Source of the DNA: Sindora glabra
Taxonomy: Eukaryota > Streptophyta > Magnoliopsida > Fabales > Fabaceae
Reading direction: 5' to 3'
Assembly: GCA_020226215.1 (NCBI GenBank)
Contig: CM035226.1
Coordinates: 96,496,895 to 96,560,894 of the forward strand
Length of the DNA stretch: 64,000 bases
Shown: in pieces, positions 47,712-60,758 of the stretch
Numbering within the stretch: the first letter of the stretch is position 1
How the letters are laid out: each line of letters opens with the position of its first letter
Program-made: the position numbers and the translations under genes
The notes under the pieces: generated by a model
Database searches by the model: none
The model's input: only the letters and a program-made list of their open reading frames with translations
What the model was told of the DNA's origin: nothing

Positions 47712-49559
47712 GCAAGAAGGTGTGAGGATTTCTTACCTTCTACGTACGTCCATAACGAGTCTTCTACTCCCACTATGAAGGATAATTATTAATTTTAGTA
47801 TTTAATTATCAAATTCATGGGACGATCTATATAAATTAAAATTTTGATATTTAAAATTTTAAGATATTAAGAATTATAAAAAAAATGAACAATTCACTTT
47901 CATTTATTAGATGAAATAATGGTAGGTGTTATAATTGCAAGATATAAAAAGAGTAAATACAATAATTAGTCCCTTATTTATGCAAGATTTGATTATTATA
48001 TTCCTCAAATTTAATAACTAGCATTATTAATTGCTTAGCTTTATTTTTTTTTTTAGTTATATTCCTTCTTTCACTGTAAAATAAAAATAAATAGCAAAAA
48101 GAAAAAAATATAGCTAAAAAGTAGGTACATAATTGACACAATAAAGGTGGGATTTAACTCGTTATTTTTTATTTATGTTAATATTATTAGTGAGTGAAAT
48201 AACAAATAATTATAGTAAAAGTAAAAGAAAGGAAACTGATAATATTACCTATGATATTTGAGGAAAATAAATCATTATAAATAAAGAATTAAACGTTATG
48301 TTTACTTGATAAAAAACTTCTCTTCATTCTGTTCATATAATTAGCTTTTAGGCTCAAGGGCATTTACGTACACATAAGATCTGTTAACTAGTGGCCCTCA
48401 CTGAAGGATAAAGTCTAGATATGAAATTAATTTGTCAACTAGTTTGGAGGCATTAGTTATGGATTATTCAATGGTTTTTATGAATTTATGTGTATTTTAG
48501 AGAATTTAAATACTTTATATAATTCATTCTTAAAATTTCGAAAGTAAATTAAATAAAACTACATAATTTTTTAAAATTATATTTCCAGCATAAGTGTCTT
48601 AGATCGCACGTCCGAACAAAACTTATTAAATAAAAATGATAACGTATAGTCGATCTAACAGCGTCACACTGTCACTTTATCTTAGATTACTAGCTCAGTT
48701 CCGTGCCATGCACGAATTTTTTTTAATCATGTATATATGTTTCATGTTTCATAAACAAATATTATTACAAAATTATTATAAGATTAATATAATTTGCACA
48801 GTTGAAAATTCATAATTAAAAATATAAAGACATAGACAAAACTAAATATACACATTCACTCTTTCTCTCAATTTTTGATAAAAATATTTTATTTTATGAA
48901 AATTTATTGAAATATATTGAAATTCGTAATCAAATAAAAAAATTTAAAATTTAAGAAATTAGATGTTCAACCCTATTAAATCTATATATTTCAAAATTAG
49001 TTTAAAGTATAATCACTATTTCTACCAGTAAACACATTGCAACTTATTATACATAAGCATAAAATGATTTACAATATGAGTATATACAAATAATTCATAA
49101 AGATACAAAATAAAATAAAATGAATAATAATTATTTTGCAAAACACAAATATTCTACCTAAAAATGATTTTAAATTCGATGTGTTTGTAATGTCAACTAA
49201 AAAGAATAATAGGAAAATTATGAATTTACAATTTAAGTCCAATATAATTTAAAATGTAGTAAGAAATTTATTGTAATAATTATTAAATTTAAATAACAAT
49301 ATAAAATGATAGTATTGTAAATAAAATATTTTAAAATATATTTATAATACAAAATTCAAATATATGTTTTTATTGTAAATAAAATTAATTTTAGTAAAAT
49401 AAAGCGGCAACAAATACAACATAGATGCTCATATGTGCAATATAATTGTAAAAATATAAGGTAAATATTCAATAGCGCTATAACAATTTATAATATAAAT
49501 AAATACAAACAATTCATTAAAAATATAAAATATATCTAAATAAAAAAATAATTATAAAA
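47712..49559. other. 5' flank of the GH1 gene, no other gene
   Basis: The upstream DNA is AT-rich and without ORFs. Near 48690 the motif ACTAGCTCAGTTCCGTGCCA followed by TGCACGAATT resembles a terminal motif seen in dispersed plant repeats. I cannot assign it to an element. Confidence 0.4.
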
Positions 49560-50650
49560 TTTTTAAGTTAAATGGTAAATATGATTTATTAGTAGATTCC
49601 AAAAATTTTTTAATTTATTTAAAAGAGAATAAAAATTAAATAATTGCTATACATTATATTTATAAAAAATAAAAAAATTTAATAAAATATGAAAATGACA
49701 GACATTTCATTAGATGTTCTTTGACATAAATTTTTTTAGAGATTATTTCTGGTGGAAAATTTTTTTGTTTTGTGAGAGAAATTTGCGAGTGGAAGAGTTG
49801 TAGAGAAGGATACAGTTAGAAGAAGTTATAAATATTGATATAAATAGTAAAAGGAAGATATAGATATACATATAAATAGAATATAGATATAAAATATAGA
49901 TTATTTAGGAAAAATATAAAGTAATATATCATTGATTCCCTTCCTATTTCATTTTTTATCTATATCTTTTTTTAAAGATTTTTTATATAAATATTAAATA
50001 TGGTTTATGAGTAGAATGGAAATTTTTTTCATTTATGTAATAAAGGACAGAAAATTAGATAATTATAATATATTAAATTTAGAAAGAAAGTAAATTAGCC
50101 TAATAAAATATGAAAATAAAAAAATTCATTAAATGCTCTTTGACATGAATTGTTCTAATGGTTGTTTTGGGAGGAAAATTTTTGTTTTGAGAGGAAAATT
50201 TGTAAGTGAAAGAATTGTAGAGGAAGATATAGATAAATTATATATAGAATATTGATTATTCATAAAAAATTATAGAATAATATATCATTGATTCCTTTTC
50301 CACGTCTTTTTTTATATTTTTATTTAAGATAAATATGAAAATTGGTTTGAAAATAATTATAAGACTTTTAAGATAAATGTTAAATATGGTTCATTAGTAA
50401 ATTGTGATATTTTTTCATTTAAGTAAAAGAGGATAGAAAATTAAATATTTTTGATATATTAAATTTAAAAAGAAAGTAAATTAATCTAATAAAATATTAA
50501 AATAATAAAATCCCATTAAACAATCTTTGATATGAATTTCTTTTTTTTTTTTTTTGAGGTTGTTTTCTGAGGAAAAATTCTATTTTAGAAGGAAAATTTG
50601 CAAGTGAAAAAGTTTTAGAAAAAAATATGGATATAGACAGATATGATCCA
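49560..50650. repeat. Three tandem copies of a ~0.35-0.4 kb unit
   Basis: Each copy contains TAAATATGRTTYATTAGTAGA-like DNA, GAAAATTARATA, AATAAAATATGAAAAT, a CATTARATG(T/C)TCTTTGACAT block, and GAGGAAAATTTG or its variant followed by AAGTGRAAGAG. Copies start near 49565, 49985 and 50368, and the first two carry TATCATTGATTCCYTT at their ends. The mutual divergence is moderate and there is no coding sequence. The array lies upstream of the GH1 promoter. Confidence 0.7.
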
Positions 50651-50929
50651 AAGATGGGGGCTTTATTGTGGACAGCGAAGAAGTATAAAAAATTTGACAT
50701 AACAGGAGCTCGATGGAATTGCAGTGATCAATTGCGCTTTAAGCAATAGCAATATATGAATGAACTAATCATTTTGTATAATAAGAGCACATATAATAAA
50801 TTATAATTGATTGATTTTTATTTTGTATAAAATAATTTTGTATAATAAATAATATTTATTAATATAAAAATAAGATACTTTAAATGCTGCGAATAAAATT
50901 ATAATGGATATTGTTAATCTTCACATCCT

Positions 50930-51225
50930 CATATAAAGGTTAGCAACCTCTATTTTTTTAGTTAAATAAAAAAATCATACTACTAATTTAAAGATAATAA
51001 AATAATAAAATTTATTATTGCCAATTTGTCATCCCAAAAAATTTCTTAACTAAATGAGGTATTTTTATTGACAAGACAGAGAAAATAAGTGAAATTAATT
51101 TAAATATTTTAAATTTATATTTCTCTATTAGAATCACTTAAATACACTCTATTATTTTATTATTGTTAAATTTGTAGTATGATTTTTCAACAAAATGAGA
51201 GAGTAGAGGCTGCTAAACTCCACCT
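50930..51225. mobile_element. MITE copy
   Basis: Inverted ends AGGTTAGCAACCTC and GAGGCTGCTAAACTCC, plus subterminal AATCATACTACTAATTTAA and TTAAATTTGTAGTATGATT, define the element. The collinear D0 block lacks it. Confidence 0.72.
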
Positions 51226-51477
51226 GAGGTTAGCAATCTCCAAATATAATTACCCAAATATTTTAATTATCAAAGGATTGAAAAGTTAACATTATTTTAT
51301 TATTAGGTGTTGCCTCTTATAATTTTTTTCTTTATAATTTAAAATTTTTGAATTGAATCACTATAATAATTCATTTTCATTTCTAATAGGATACTTCTTG
51401 TCTTTTTTATATTAGATGTTTGTTACCAATCGACACATATGGGCAACACTCTTAGTATGGTTTAACATTGTTGATGC

Positions 51478-52830
51478 TGTCAAAAAAGAAAAATCTCGTA
51501 TTTAATTATACTGGCAGCGAGCAATTAAGATAAAGAGCATCACAATGAAAGAGATGAACAATTTTATGTAGAAAACTCTAAATTCTAAGGGAAAAAATAA
51601 CAAAAGAGAAGATATCCACTATATTAATTTTATAGGATAAATGTATGCGAAATCCTATAAAATGTTTTCAATTTCTCAACGTGGACTCTTACATAACCCT
51701 CATATATATTTACAATATTTTCTCTTTCATACCTCAAATTATTGTCCAATATAAATATTTATAGTTCAAAATATTTGTTTTGCAAACAATTACAACTCGT
51801 TTCTAACTTGAATAGAAAGATAATAAATAATCATTAGTTGATAATAATTAAAATTTGAGTTAAACTCATCAATTTCACCTTAATACAAATCTCATATGAT
51901 CATCATCAATTCTTGTACTCTATCTAATGCTAAATTAGACCAATCATGGGGTACTAATTATCAGAGTCCTTGATCCATTCATAATTTCTTCAAATTACAG
52001 CAATTATCTACCTATCGAATCACTCCACCTCAATCAAGTATCGACAACCAACAATTGTATAGAATTCTATCCATGATCTCCCTATCTAGAAGAATATCAA
52101 ACCTTACTAATACTCTCATAAGTCATCATAATCTTGTCACATCTTTATATCTATCATCAATTGTAATTCTCTATCTTGTTCATGTTGAAATCATCTACTT
52201 TAGTTCTCCTTCGTATTACCATTCATCATCATCATAAAATACTAGCATAGAATTAAAACAATTGCCTCTATAGCATCGTCAACCTGCAGAAAATTGAACA
52301 ATGATGTCCACATCATTATCATCATTCTATGTCAAACATGGATTTGCACTAGACTTTGATTTACTACTCTTACCCTTTGATACTAATTGTTGAAAAAAAA
52401 TATTCTTATCTTCAAATACACAAACATCAAGCAACTAAAACATAAGTAACACTATAACACACATGAACATTTTAACATGGAATGTTAAAAAAAAAAAATT
52501 ACCAAAAAGAAGATTTCTATTATATTATCAAGATTACAAGATAATACAAGTGAAAATCACAATCATAACTCTACAACTTCATTACCACCATCCCTAAATC
52601 TCTCTCAAATCTTCATGAGAGTTTTAGTGGAACATTTGTATACACATATAACATTATTTCTCTCATGTTTTAAATACCTATATAATACAAATATTTATAA
52701 TTCCAAATACTTATTTTATAAGTAATAACAAACTTTGTCTAATACAAAAATGTAATTGGAATAAGAAAATAGCTTATAATAGAAAATTATTGCTAATCAA
52801 TAACAATTAAAATTTAAGTTAAATTCAACA
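51478..52830 (-). mobile_element. TRIM-like miniature LTR retrotransposon
   Basis: Direct repeats at 51478-51871 and 52388-52830 (about 395 and 443 bases) begin TGTCAAAAAAG / TGTTGAAAAAAA. The right one ends TTCAACA. They share CTCTTTCATACCTC-like, AATATTTATA and AATTAAAATTTRAGTTAAA blocks. The DNA next to the right repeat, CTTTGATACTA (52375-52385), resembles the complement of the tRNA-Met primer site. This puts the element on the minus strand, with only about 0.5 kb of non-coding interior. The D0 block keeps GTTGATG uninterrupted where this element sits between TTGATG copies. Confidence 0.68.
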
Positions 52831-53381
52831 ATTGATGTAAAATTTTTATATAATTTCTATTTATATTTAAGTGATAAATAATACATAAAAAAACTTGGGC
52901 GTTTTATAAAATTATTTTATTTTTATAGAGGAAAGGATGAATTACTTGTCTCTTACTTATAAATCGTTAATAGATCATTGCCTATGTTGAACAATTGCTG
53001 ATAAAGTCAAATAGAACAAAAAAGGTATTTAATTTGAAATGGAAAAAAAAAGTATGAGGATAAATTTTAAAATTTTTAAAATATGTGGATCTAATTGAAA
53101 AAAAGATGAAATTTTATCAGTAAAATATTTTAATATATTATTTATCAGTATAAAGATAATTTTGAAATATATGATGAATGAAAACGACAAATTAAAGGTA
53201 TCAAGAAGTCATTTCGTAAATAATTGCTTTGATGATCAATACCTAACAAATATGCAACCCAATTTTATAATGCCAACTAAACAAATAAACATCCGTTTCC
53301 ATTCAATCCAATACAACGTACGTGATTTCGGATTTTTTTCCCCATAGATTCAATCCAAGAAGTCGAAACTGATTTCAGTTT

Positions 53382-53550
53382 TTCCCCCCATACACACACA
53401 AACGGACCACATCAATTTATCACACCTGCAAGCATTTCTAACCAGGGCTGCAGAACTACAATCAGTTTTTTTTCCATACATACACAAAAGGACCACATCA
53501 ATTCATCACACATGCATCCATTCTAACGAGGGCCGCAGAAGTAGAGACGT
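53382..53550. repeat. Two-copy ~85-base tandem repeat
   Basis: The unit TTTTTCCCCCCATACACACA...GGACCACATCAATTTATCAC...GCAGAACTACAATCAG is followed by a second copy (CATACATACACAAAAGGACC...GGGCCGCAGAAGTAGAG). D1 has only one copy. Confidence 0.8.
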
Positions 53551-56500
53551 CACATTCGGGGCCAAATTTACCCGCATGATGATGAGGATTATAAAAAATA
53601 TTGTACTTGAAATAAATTTTAAAAAATAAATTTATATAATAAAAATTTTTCAGAAAAATTATAAAAAATTTAAAAAATAAATTTATATAAGAAAATTAAC
53701 TTATTCTGATACTGTAAATAATTTTATTCAGTTATTAATTATATATTTACATTTTAAAGAATCAAATTAGGTATTTTGTAATTATAACAATCTAGTTTGA
53801 AATTTTCAAAAATAAGTGTCTTACTCAACATCAAGAAAAAATATTAAAAAACACAATAATATAATTTAAATTTAATTAAAGGTCTAACTTTTAAACAACG
53901 GGACAAATTATGGCAAATTTAATGTCTTCATTAAAATACGTTATTATATCTAAGATAACAAACCAATGCCAAAATTTGATAAGAATCTTCTTATTTCATA
54001 TATATTTTTACAAGTGTAATGTATTATTGTCATATTTATATGCCACGATGAAGTGTTTTAATTTTGTTTTATTTATTACTTAAAAAAATTAATAATTATA
54101 AATTATAATAGTATTTTACCAAAATAAAATAAAAGGGTAACCTATTCATTATCAGAACTTTACACATATATAAAATTAAATATATTATTTAAAAGATAAT
54201 ATTTAAAAAGACAGTGCTAAATTATTTCGGAGGTGGTAATATTTAATTTTTGGATAATTAAACAAATAATTTATAATATAATATGTAAGATTCAGTAGAG
54301 GGTTGAGAGGGTTCGACCTCAAGCTGTCTATACCTAGTAATGAATAAAATTTGTTACTACAATTTTTACAAATGAGTCACCAATGGTTAATATTGACATA
54401 TAAATTTAAAAGAGTTTAATCAATTAAAACAGTTTAGAGTGACCAAACTCTTTAAATTTTTTTATACAATTATATAATACTAATATAAAATTTTAAAAAA
54501 ATTTAGCCCCGACAGTCATTCTTATATTCTAGAGAGGCTCCACCGCTGGTAACGAGATAAAACAAAATAGGGCTATTCTGAAATTTGATTTGAAAGAGTT
54601 CTTAGATTCTTTGAAATAATTTCTCTGAGCGGCTAATAATAAATTTTATTCTGAGGTTTTAATGATGCAATTTGTTCTATTTATAATAATAATTTAAATT
54701 TAATTTATTATTGCATAAAAATATTAAAAATTTTCATTATAATTAAAATTTTCTAATTATTTTTTAATGACATATTTTTTATTCATTCATTAATCATATA
54801 AAATATTTTATATTAGTAGTAGATTAAATTTACAAGTGTGCTGGGTGAATAAAAACATTAAACTAAAAATCTACACAAAATAGATACATATATATTACTT
54901 TTTGCTAAGAAATATTGAAATTAATATTAGTAGAATCAAGTATGAGCAAGATCATATAGTATATCATCTTAATATGGGAAGGAATACGAGATAAATTATC
55001 TGACTCACCTCTTATAACTCTAGTTATATAATGAGCTGTCTCATGAGTCACACTATTACATGATATTGGGCACCAACCTATAGACAACCTATAGAGATGA
55101 AACGGACATTATTTATAAATTATAGACTAATTCAAATACAGCTTAACCTCTCCAAGGACATTCAAATACTTCTAGTAAGGCATCCACATCAATTTTGCAA
55201 TCACTTTCTATTTGAATGTGGCAATGCCAGAAATTATTTGCAACTAAAAATGCCTTTGTGTGTGGCCAATAATTCAACATTGAATACAGTTGAACACTCA
55301 AAATTATTTTACCACATCCCTAGAATAGCACTATCACAATTTCGAAGATAGTGAAAAGAAAAATCCATATGTAGATAGTGAAGAACCAAAAAGTATATCA
55401 AAGATGGAAACTATTGATTTTCATCTTTACAATAACAAATTTAGTTGTTTTGTAGTTTCAAATGTGATTTTCTACCCGCTGGTATGACAAAGAAAAAAGA
55501 AAGAGGAGGATTATGTTGGAAGAAGATGACGAAATAGGAGTCGAAAAGTATTTTTTTTTTTTAAATATTATTTGTTTATATATAACGAGAAGACTTCTAT
55601 CTGCATTATCTATATATTTTGCGATGAATAAATAATATATGATGCTAAGGTTATGGAAGAAAATTAAATTGAACTGTGGAAGTTTTCCACCATATTCTCT
55701 CGAGTAACATTAAATAAATTAAATATTTTTAATTTTAGTTTTAATTTTAATTTTAATTTTTATAATTATAAATATAAGTAATTAAGATTATTTTTATATC
55801 AAAAAAATATTTTTACAAGAAATATTTTCTAGTGATAAACATCACCTTAGTTACATTAATTAATTATTAGTATCCTGAATACCCCTGTAGCTTATTTGTT
55901 TTTGAGAGAGAGAGAGAAGTGTTTTAAAAATTAAAGCATGGATTTATTTGTTTTAGAGAGAGAGAAAGAAAAGTGTTTTAAAAATTAAAACATGGATTGT
56001 AGAGGAATCCAATGGAACTTTTCTTTATCTAACTTTGCTTATAATGTTAATAATTCTCTGATAGTCGCATATATAATTATATGATAGATATATTTACATT
56101 GTTCTTTCATTTCATTGTAGTAAATAAAAGCTATTGTTGGGTCCACATTCTCAAGCCTAAGCTTTGCCTAAGCCTATAAGTGTATGCCCTAAATTATAAA
56201 TGAGCTTAAAATTATATGGACTAAAACTTGATCATATAACTCAAAGTTAATTATATTTTATAGGACTTGGTCCATGCTTGGCCCACTAGAACCATGAGCA
56301 AGTCCAATTTATTTATAAGGCTAACTATTTTTTAATGTTATTGAAACTCATGAATAAAAAGTCTAGAACCAACTAATTGTTAAAAATTTATATTATGTGA
56401 GCTATTATTAATTAGGAATTTCAATCTAACAAAACGCATTGATACAAATTCAGTCATATTTTGAAACATACTTAATATCTAATTTAAAATTGTGATCTAA

Positions 56501-57547
56501 TATGATATCAGTTTAACATGTCCATATGAGTTAATATGGTTTGACAATTCTGTAAACTCAAGACCTAGTAAGCCTTTTATGAAGAAGATTACCACAATTC
56601 TTTGATTATAATTAGGTATCATCTTCATTTCTAGTGAATTGATTCTACCAATTGAGAGTGATCATAACAAAGAATAATGAAGAGGAAGACCTAACTAATA
56701 TCAATCCACATACTTCTACTATTCAAATATGGAATCAAGTACATAAATTTACCAATTAATATGTAGTAATCTCTAATACATGTAATTTTGGTTGGATTAT
56801 TACACTAACAATGAGGGCGGATCGGATCAAAGAAAGAAGAAAGAAGAAAACATAATTCGTGAAATTTTTGTAGCCCTGAAAAATCTTCCTGGATTAGCAT
56901 TAGTTAGTAATATCTCCATCAAAATTTTCATCGTAAAAGTATTTTATTGTAGTTTCATAAACCAAAGTCAAAAACAAGTTCTGAGGGTCGATAATAAGAA
57001 GACATAAATTTTGTAATCTCAATTTGACAAAGAGATTTACAGAGTAAAAATCTCTCCTTTTAACTCATTTAGCTGCTTTTTATAATCCAATTAATATGTT
57101 ATCTAGTCATATAAGGTTTTGCCTTTTGAAAGATAGATAATTTTTCAATATGTACAACATTGTATTTATTTTAAAAATTAAATAATATAATAAATCCAAA
57201 TGAAAATTAATGGATAATATTGCAACTCGAATAAAAATTAAGAGGTAAAAATATAATTTGGCATAAACTTATTTTTCTCTAACTATCCCTACAGTATTGG
57301 ATAGTGGTAGATGAGTAATAAATTAAGTGGGTCAATATTTTGGTACTTTCACATATGCCGAAAAGGGCCCTCACATAGCCGGATCTACTGTTTTGAAAAG
57401 TGCCCACTCTAAATTTTGGATGTGACCATTTTGTCATAAAAATGCATGCTACCCCTCTAATGAATTTTCTTTGCAAGATAAGTTCTTAGTTCATAAAAGA
57501 CAAGATATACACATAATTTAGTTGCATCATTTATTTGTCTTGGTGAA

Positions 57548-58939
57548 TGATGTGCAAAATATTTTACATATTTTTTCGTATATTTTGATTTTTAGGATGT
57601 TACATGTCCTTGATTTAGTAGAACTTGCTAGGTTTTGTGATTGAATCATGATTTTAGAATGTAATTAAATTATCTAGTTAATGATAAATTTTGAAAATAT
57701 TTCAAGTCTTTAGTCATAACTTGAGTTCTAGAATTCAAATTGGGGTATTCTTTATATTGTTGGAAATTTAAGAAGAAGCTCTACAAAATATATGTTTTAC
57801 TTGAAACTCAATTTGATCTCTTGGAGGTTCATATTTAATTGAGAAGAATATTTAGCATTACTATCTAATCTAACCGAATCTCACTAATTCAAGAATAAAT
57901 GTAGCTCCAGGAGCCCAAATGATATCAAATCAAAGTTCAAAGTTAATTAAGATCAAGCCCAACACATCTCGATACTTACTTTAAGAGAACTATAGAGTTT
58001 TGGATAATTTTGGGGTCTTACCATAACTAAAAGGTTAACTTAAAAAAATTTACTTTAATAGCTTGTTATAGAGATTTAGTTTATAAGTTAGGTTTTAGGC
58101 TTCCAAGTTAAAAGAGGCTCATGTCATTATAATCATGAAAGGTATCTCAACCTACTTTAATTATGTTTTCTCCTTGGGAGATCACATATATTAGGTTTTA
58201 TGCTAGCACACACTCATTAGACAACTTTCTCCTCTTCTCCTTTTCTCTTAAGTGGCTAATTTTCTACATTAGTCTAGGGGATTAGCACTCTTATTTAGTT
58301 TATTTTAGAGTCCTTGCTTTTGATTTGATTATCTTTTATTTTTCTACTCTTATTATGAATGATTATTTAGATAGTTTACTAAATGTGATTGGTTAGTTGA
58401 TTATATGTTGTAATCTATAACTAAACAATCAATTGCAATTAATTTTTGTGCGTAGGTTAGTTGTGATTGATTAAAATTAGTACCAATTAAACTTTAGTAA
58501 TTTGATGTGCAAGTAAATCATTAGTTGTTTAAGAAAAAAAAAATTGTAAATTATTGTGTGTCAAATTTGTGATTTGATCTTAACCTTTTTTTAACTCAAC
58601 ATTATTGTTGATTAGATTTAGGCATGTTTATGATTTAGGTGCTTGTTATATGTTAATGATCATTTAGAACTTTGCATGATTACTGCTAGCATTAGGGTAA
58701 CTTTCAGCTAAATAGTTGAACCAATTATGAAATCTAGTATAGGCCTATGATAAATATGAAAATTTGGTGTGTGATTTCCAACTCTTATATTCTATTAATT
58801 CTACCTTAATTATTCTTTAAATTGTTTTACTTAAAATTGTTTTTGAAAACTCCCCTTGTTTGCTTATATTTTCATCAAATGGCTTCTATTTTGTTAAAGC
58901 AGATTCAATTATTAATTTTGGTGTGTGCAATGCACATCA
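57548..58939 (+). mobile_element. Solo-LTR-like repeat, copy 2
   Basis: It begins TGATGTGCAAAATATTTT and ends GCAATGCACATCA, so the ends are inverted TGATGTGCA/TGCACATCA. It aligns with 15140-16585. Comparison with D1 shows it was inserted into duplicated DNA. No coding sequence is present. Confidence 0.6.
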
Positions 58940-59097
58940 ATAAAGAAAACATTATTTATAAGTGATATGTATTATTTTGAAATATATTGATATATTAGTA
59001 ATTTAGTATTGCAATGACATCTGATATTGTTTAGATGTTTTACTCCTATCATGTTTGGGTTCAAATCTAAGTCATTATGTATGTAAGTCTAAATGAC

Positions 59098-59962
59098 TTA
59101 CACTAAATTTCAACCATTAATAATAATAAAATTTAAGGGTTGAGATGATATTCATTTTTAATAATTTTTATACTACATATAACTTGCCATCTACTTAATT
59201 AATGCATTAAATGAAAAAAAATGACATTATTAGTTCACTTCAAGTCTATTTTAGAAAATGATCAAATTAGAAACAGAATTTTTTTTAATTTCGTGTACCA
59301 TATATTAATATGATTTCTTTTATGTATTTTAATACCATACATTTAATTTTATATTATAAATATATTCCTAAACTTTACTTTCAATACACATTTTCAAATT
59401 CTAAATTAAAAGAAATAGTCACATTTTTGTATCATAAATATAAAATTCACTAAAATAAAATATTAATAAAGTTAATAGACTCTTGATATGTGGTTTTTCA
59501 AACTAAAAAATATGGCTTGAAAATAAATATTGATGATTAAAATTGGTTATCTTAACATGTAACTATATAGAAAATAGAAAAGGAAACAAAAAATTGGAAC
59601 CAATAAAAAAAAAGAATCACATTTAGAATTAGAATTAGAATTTTAATTTTAATAATAATTAGCGTTTACTAAGAACTCGCACCATCAATTTTGAAAAGAT
59701 TTTTTATTTTAGTAATTATTGATAACTAGATTTCTAGATTGTATATCTGACGAAAACTGTCATTCTTAAAAAAATGATCCACTTCTAATTTGGACTTTAT
59801 TTTTTTTACTAAAATAAACTTTGAATATAGTAATGATATGATTATTTTCATTTAATGTATTAATTAAGTGGAGAGCAAGTTATATATGATATAAAATTAT
59901 TAAAAATGAATTTCATCCCAACTCCTAAAATTTATTGTGATTAATGGTTAAGATTTAGTGTA
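59098..59962. mobile_element. Foldback / long-TIR element
   Basis: The left arm (59098-59287: TTACACTAAATTTCAACCAT, AACTTGCCATCTACTTAATT, GACATTATTAG) is the inverted complement of the right arm (59767-59962: ATTTTCATTTAATGTATTAA, GAGCAAGTTATATATGA, TTAATGGTTAAGATTTAGTG). The arms are about 190 bases with roughly 480 bases of AT-rich spacer. It is absent from D1. Confidence 0.72.
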
Positions 59963-60002
59963 AATTATTTAAATTTACACTAGTATCAATAGATCTTTCC
60001 TC

Positions 60003-60022
60003 ATATATATATATATATATAA
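60003..60022. repeat. (AT)n microsatellite
   Basis: About ten AT dinucleotides lie just outside the right arm of the foldback element. Confidence 0.85.
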
Positions 60023-60758
60023 TATACTTGTAATTTGTAATAATCTTACTATTCCCACCTTCTGATTTATTTTAGTATTAAAAAAAAAAAAAACCTTCCC
60101 CAGTGCACCACATTTTGAGTGAAGTTACTACGTCACCGATGACTGCAAAAATAAATAAATAATACTCTTAGGAGATTGGTCCAACGAACTTTAAACCAAG
60201 GGTAGAGATGGTCAATTAATTTGGCAAAATGGATAACACTAGTAGATCTTGTGATTGGCTGAAAATTTAAAAAGAAAAAGCAAAGAAGGATTCCTCATAG
60301 GAGGAAAACCGATTTTCAAAATAAATTGGGAGCATAAATTCAAGGGGAAAATGGGTACAATTGTTTTTGGCAAAAAATCAGGCCGATGTTATTTATTGTA
60401 ATTTATTGCAGCAAGGTACTCGAAGGTCACTTTCTTTTATTTAAATGCACCTGCATATGAAAATTTACTGTGATATCTAGAAGACAAAATAACTCATTTA
60501 CTGTACATTTCAAGAAGATAAAAAGTATCAACACAGAAACATCTTTTTGCCACATATTAAAATTAAAAAAAATTAATTTAATACAAATAAGAAATAAAAG
60601 ACTAAAAATTTATAAGAATTAAAATTAGATAATTTTTAAATTTAAAAATATTAAATTAATATAAAATTTAATTATAAATAAAATTAATAAAAATTTAATT
60701 TTTTAGGAATTAAAATAAATTTTTAGTTATGATAAAAATAAAAATAAAAAAGAACTTA

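Larger units (their letters stand above)
50775..53330. repeat. Block matching D0, interrupted by a MITE and a TRIM
   Basis: Outside the insertions at 50930-51225 and 51478-52830, this sequence follows 11130-12090 segment by segment and then passes into block D2. Confidence 0.65.
53290..60160. repeat. Duplicated block D2
   Basis: This is the counterpart of D1 (28660-31529), expanded by later insertions: a tandem repeat at 53382-53550, a solo-LTR-like element at 57548-58939 and a foldback element at 59098-59962. D1 sequence continues on either side of these insertions. For example, ACACATAATTTAGTTGCAT precedes the solo LTR, and ATTTGAAATAAT-like DNA follows it. Confidence 0.7.
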
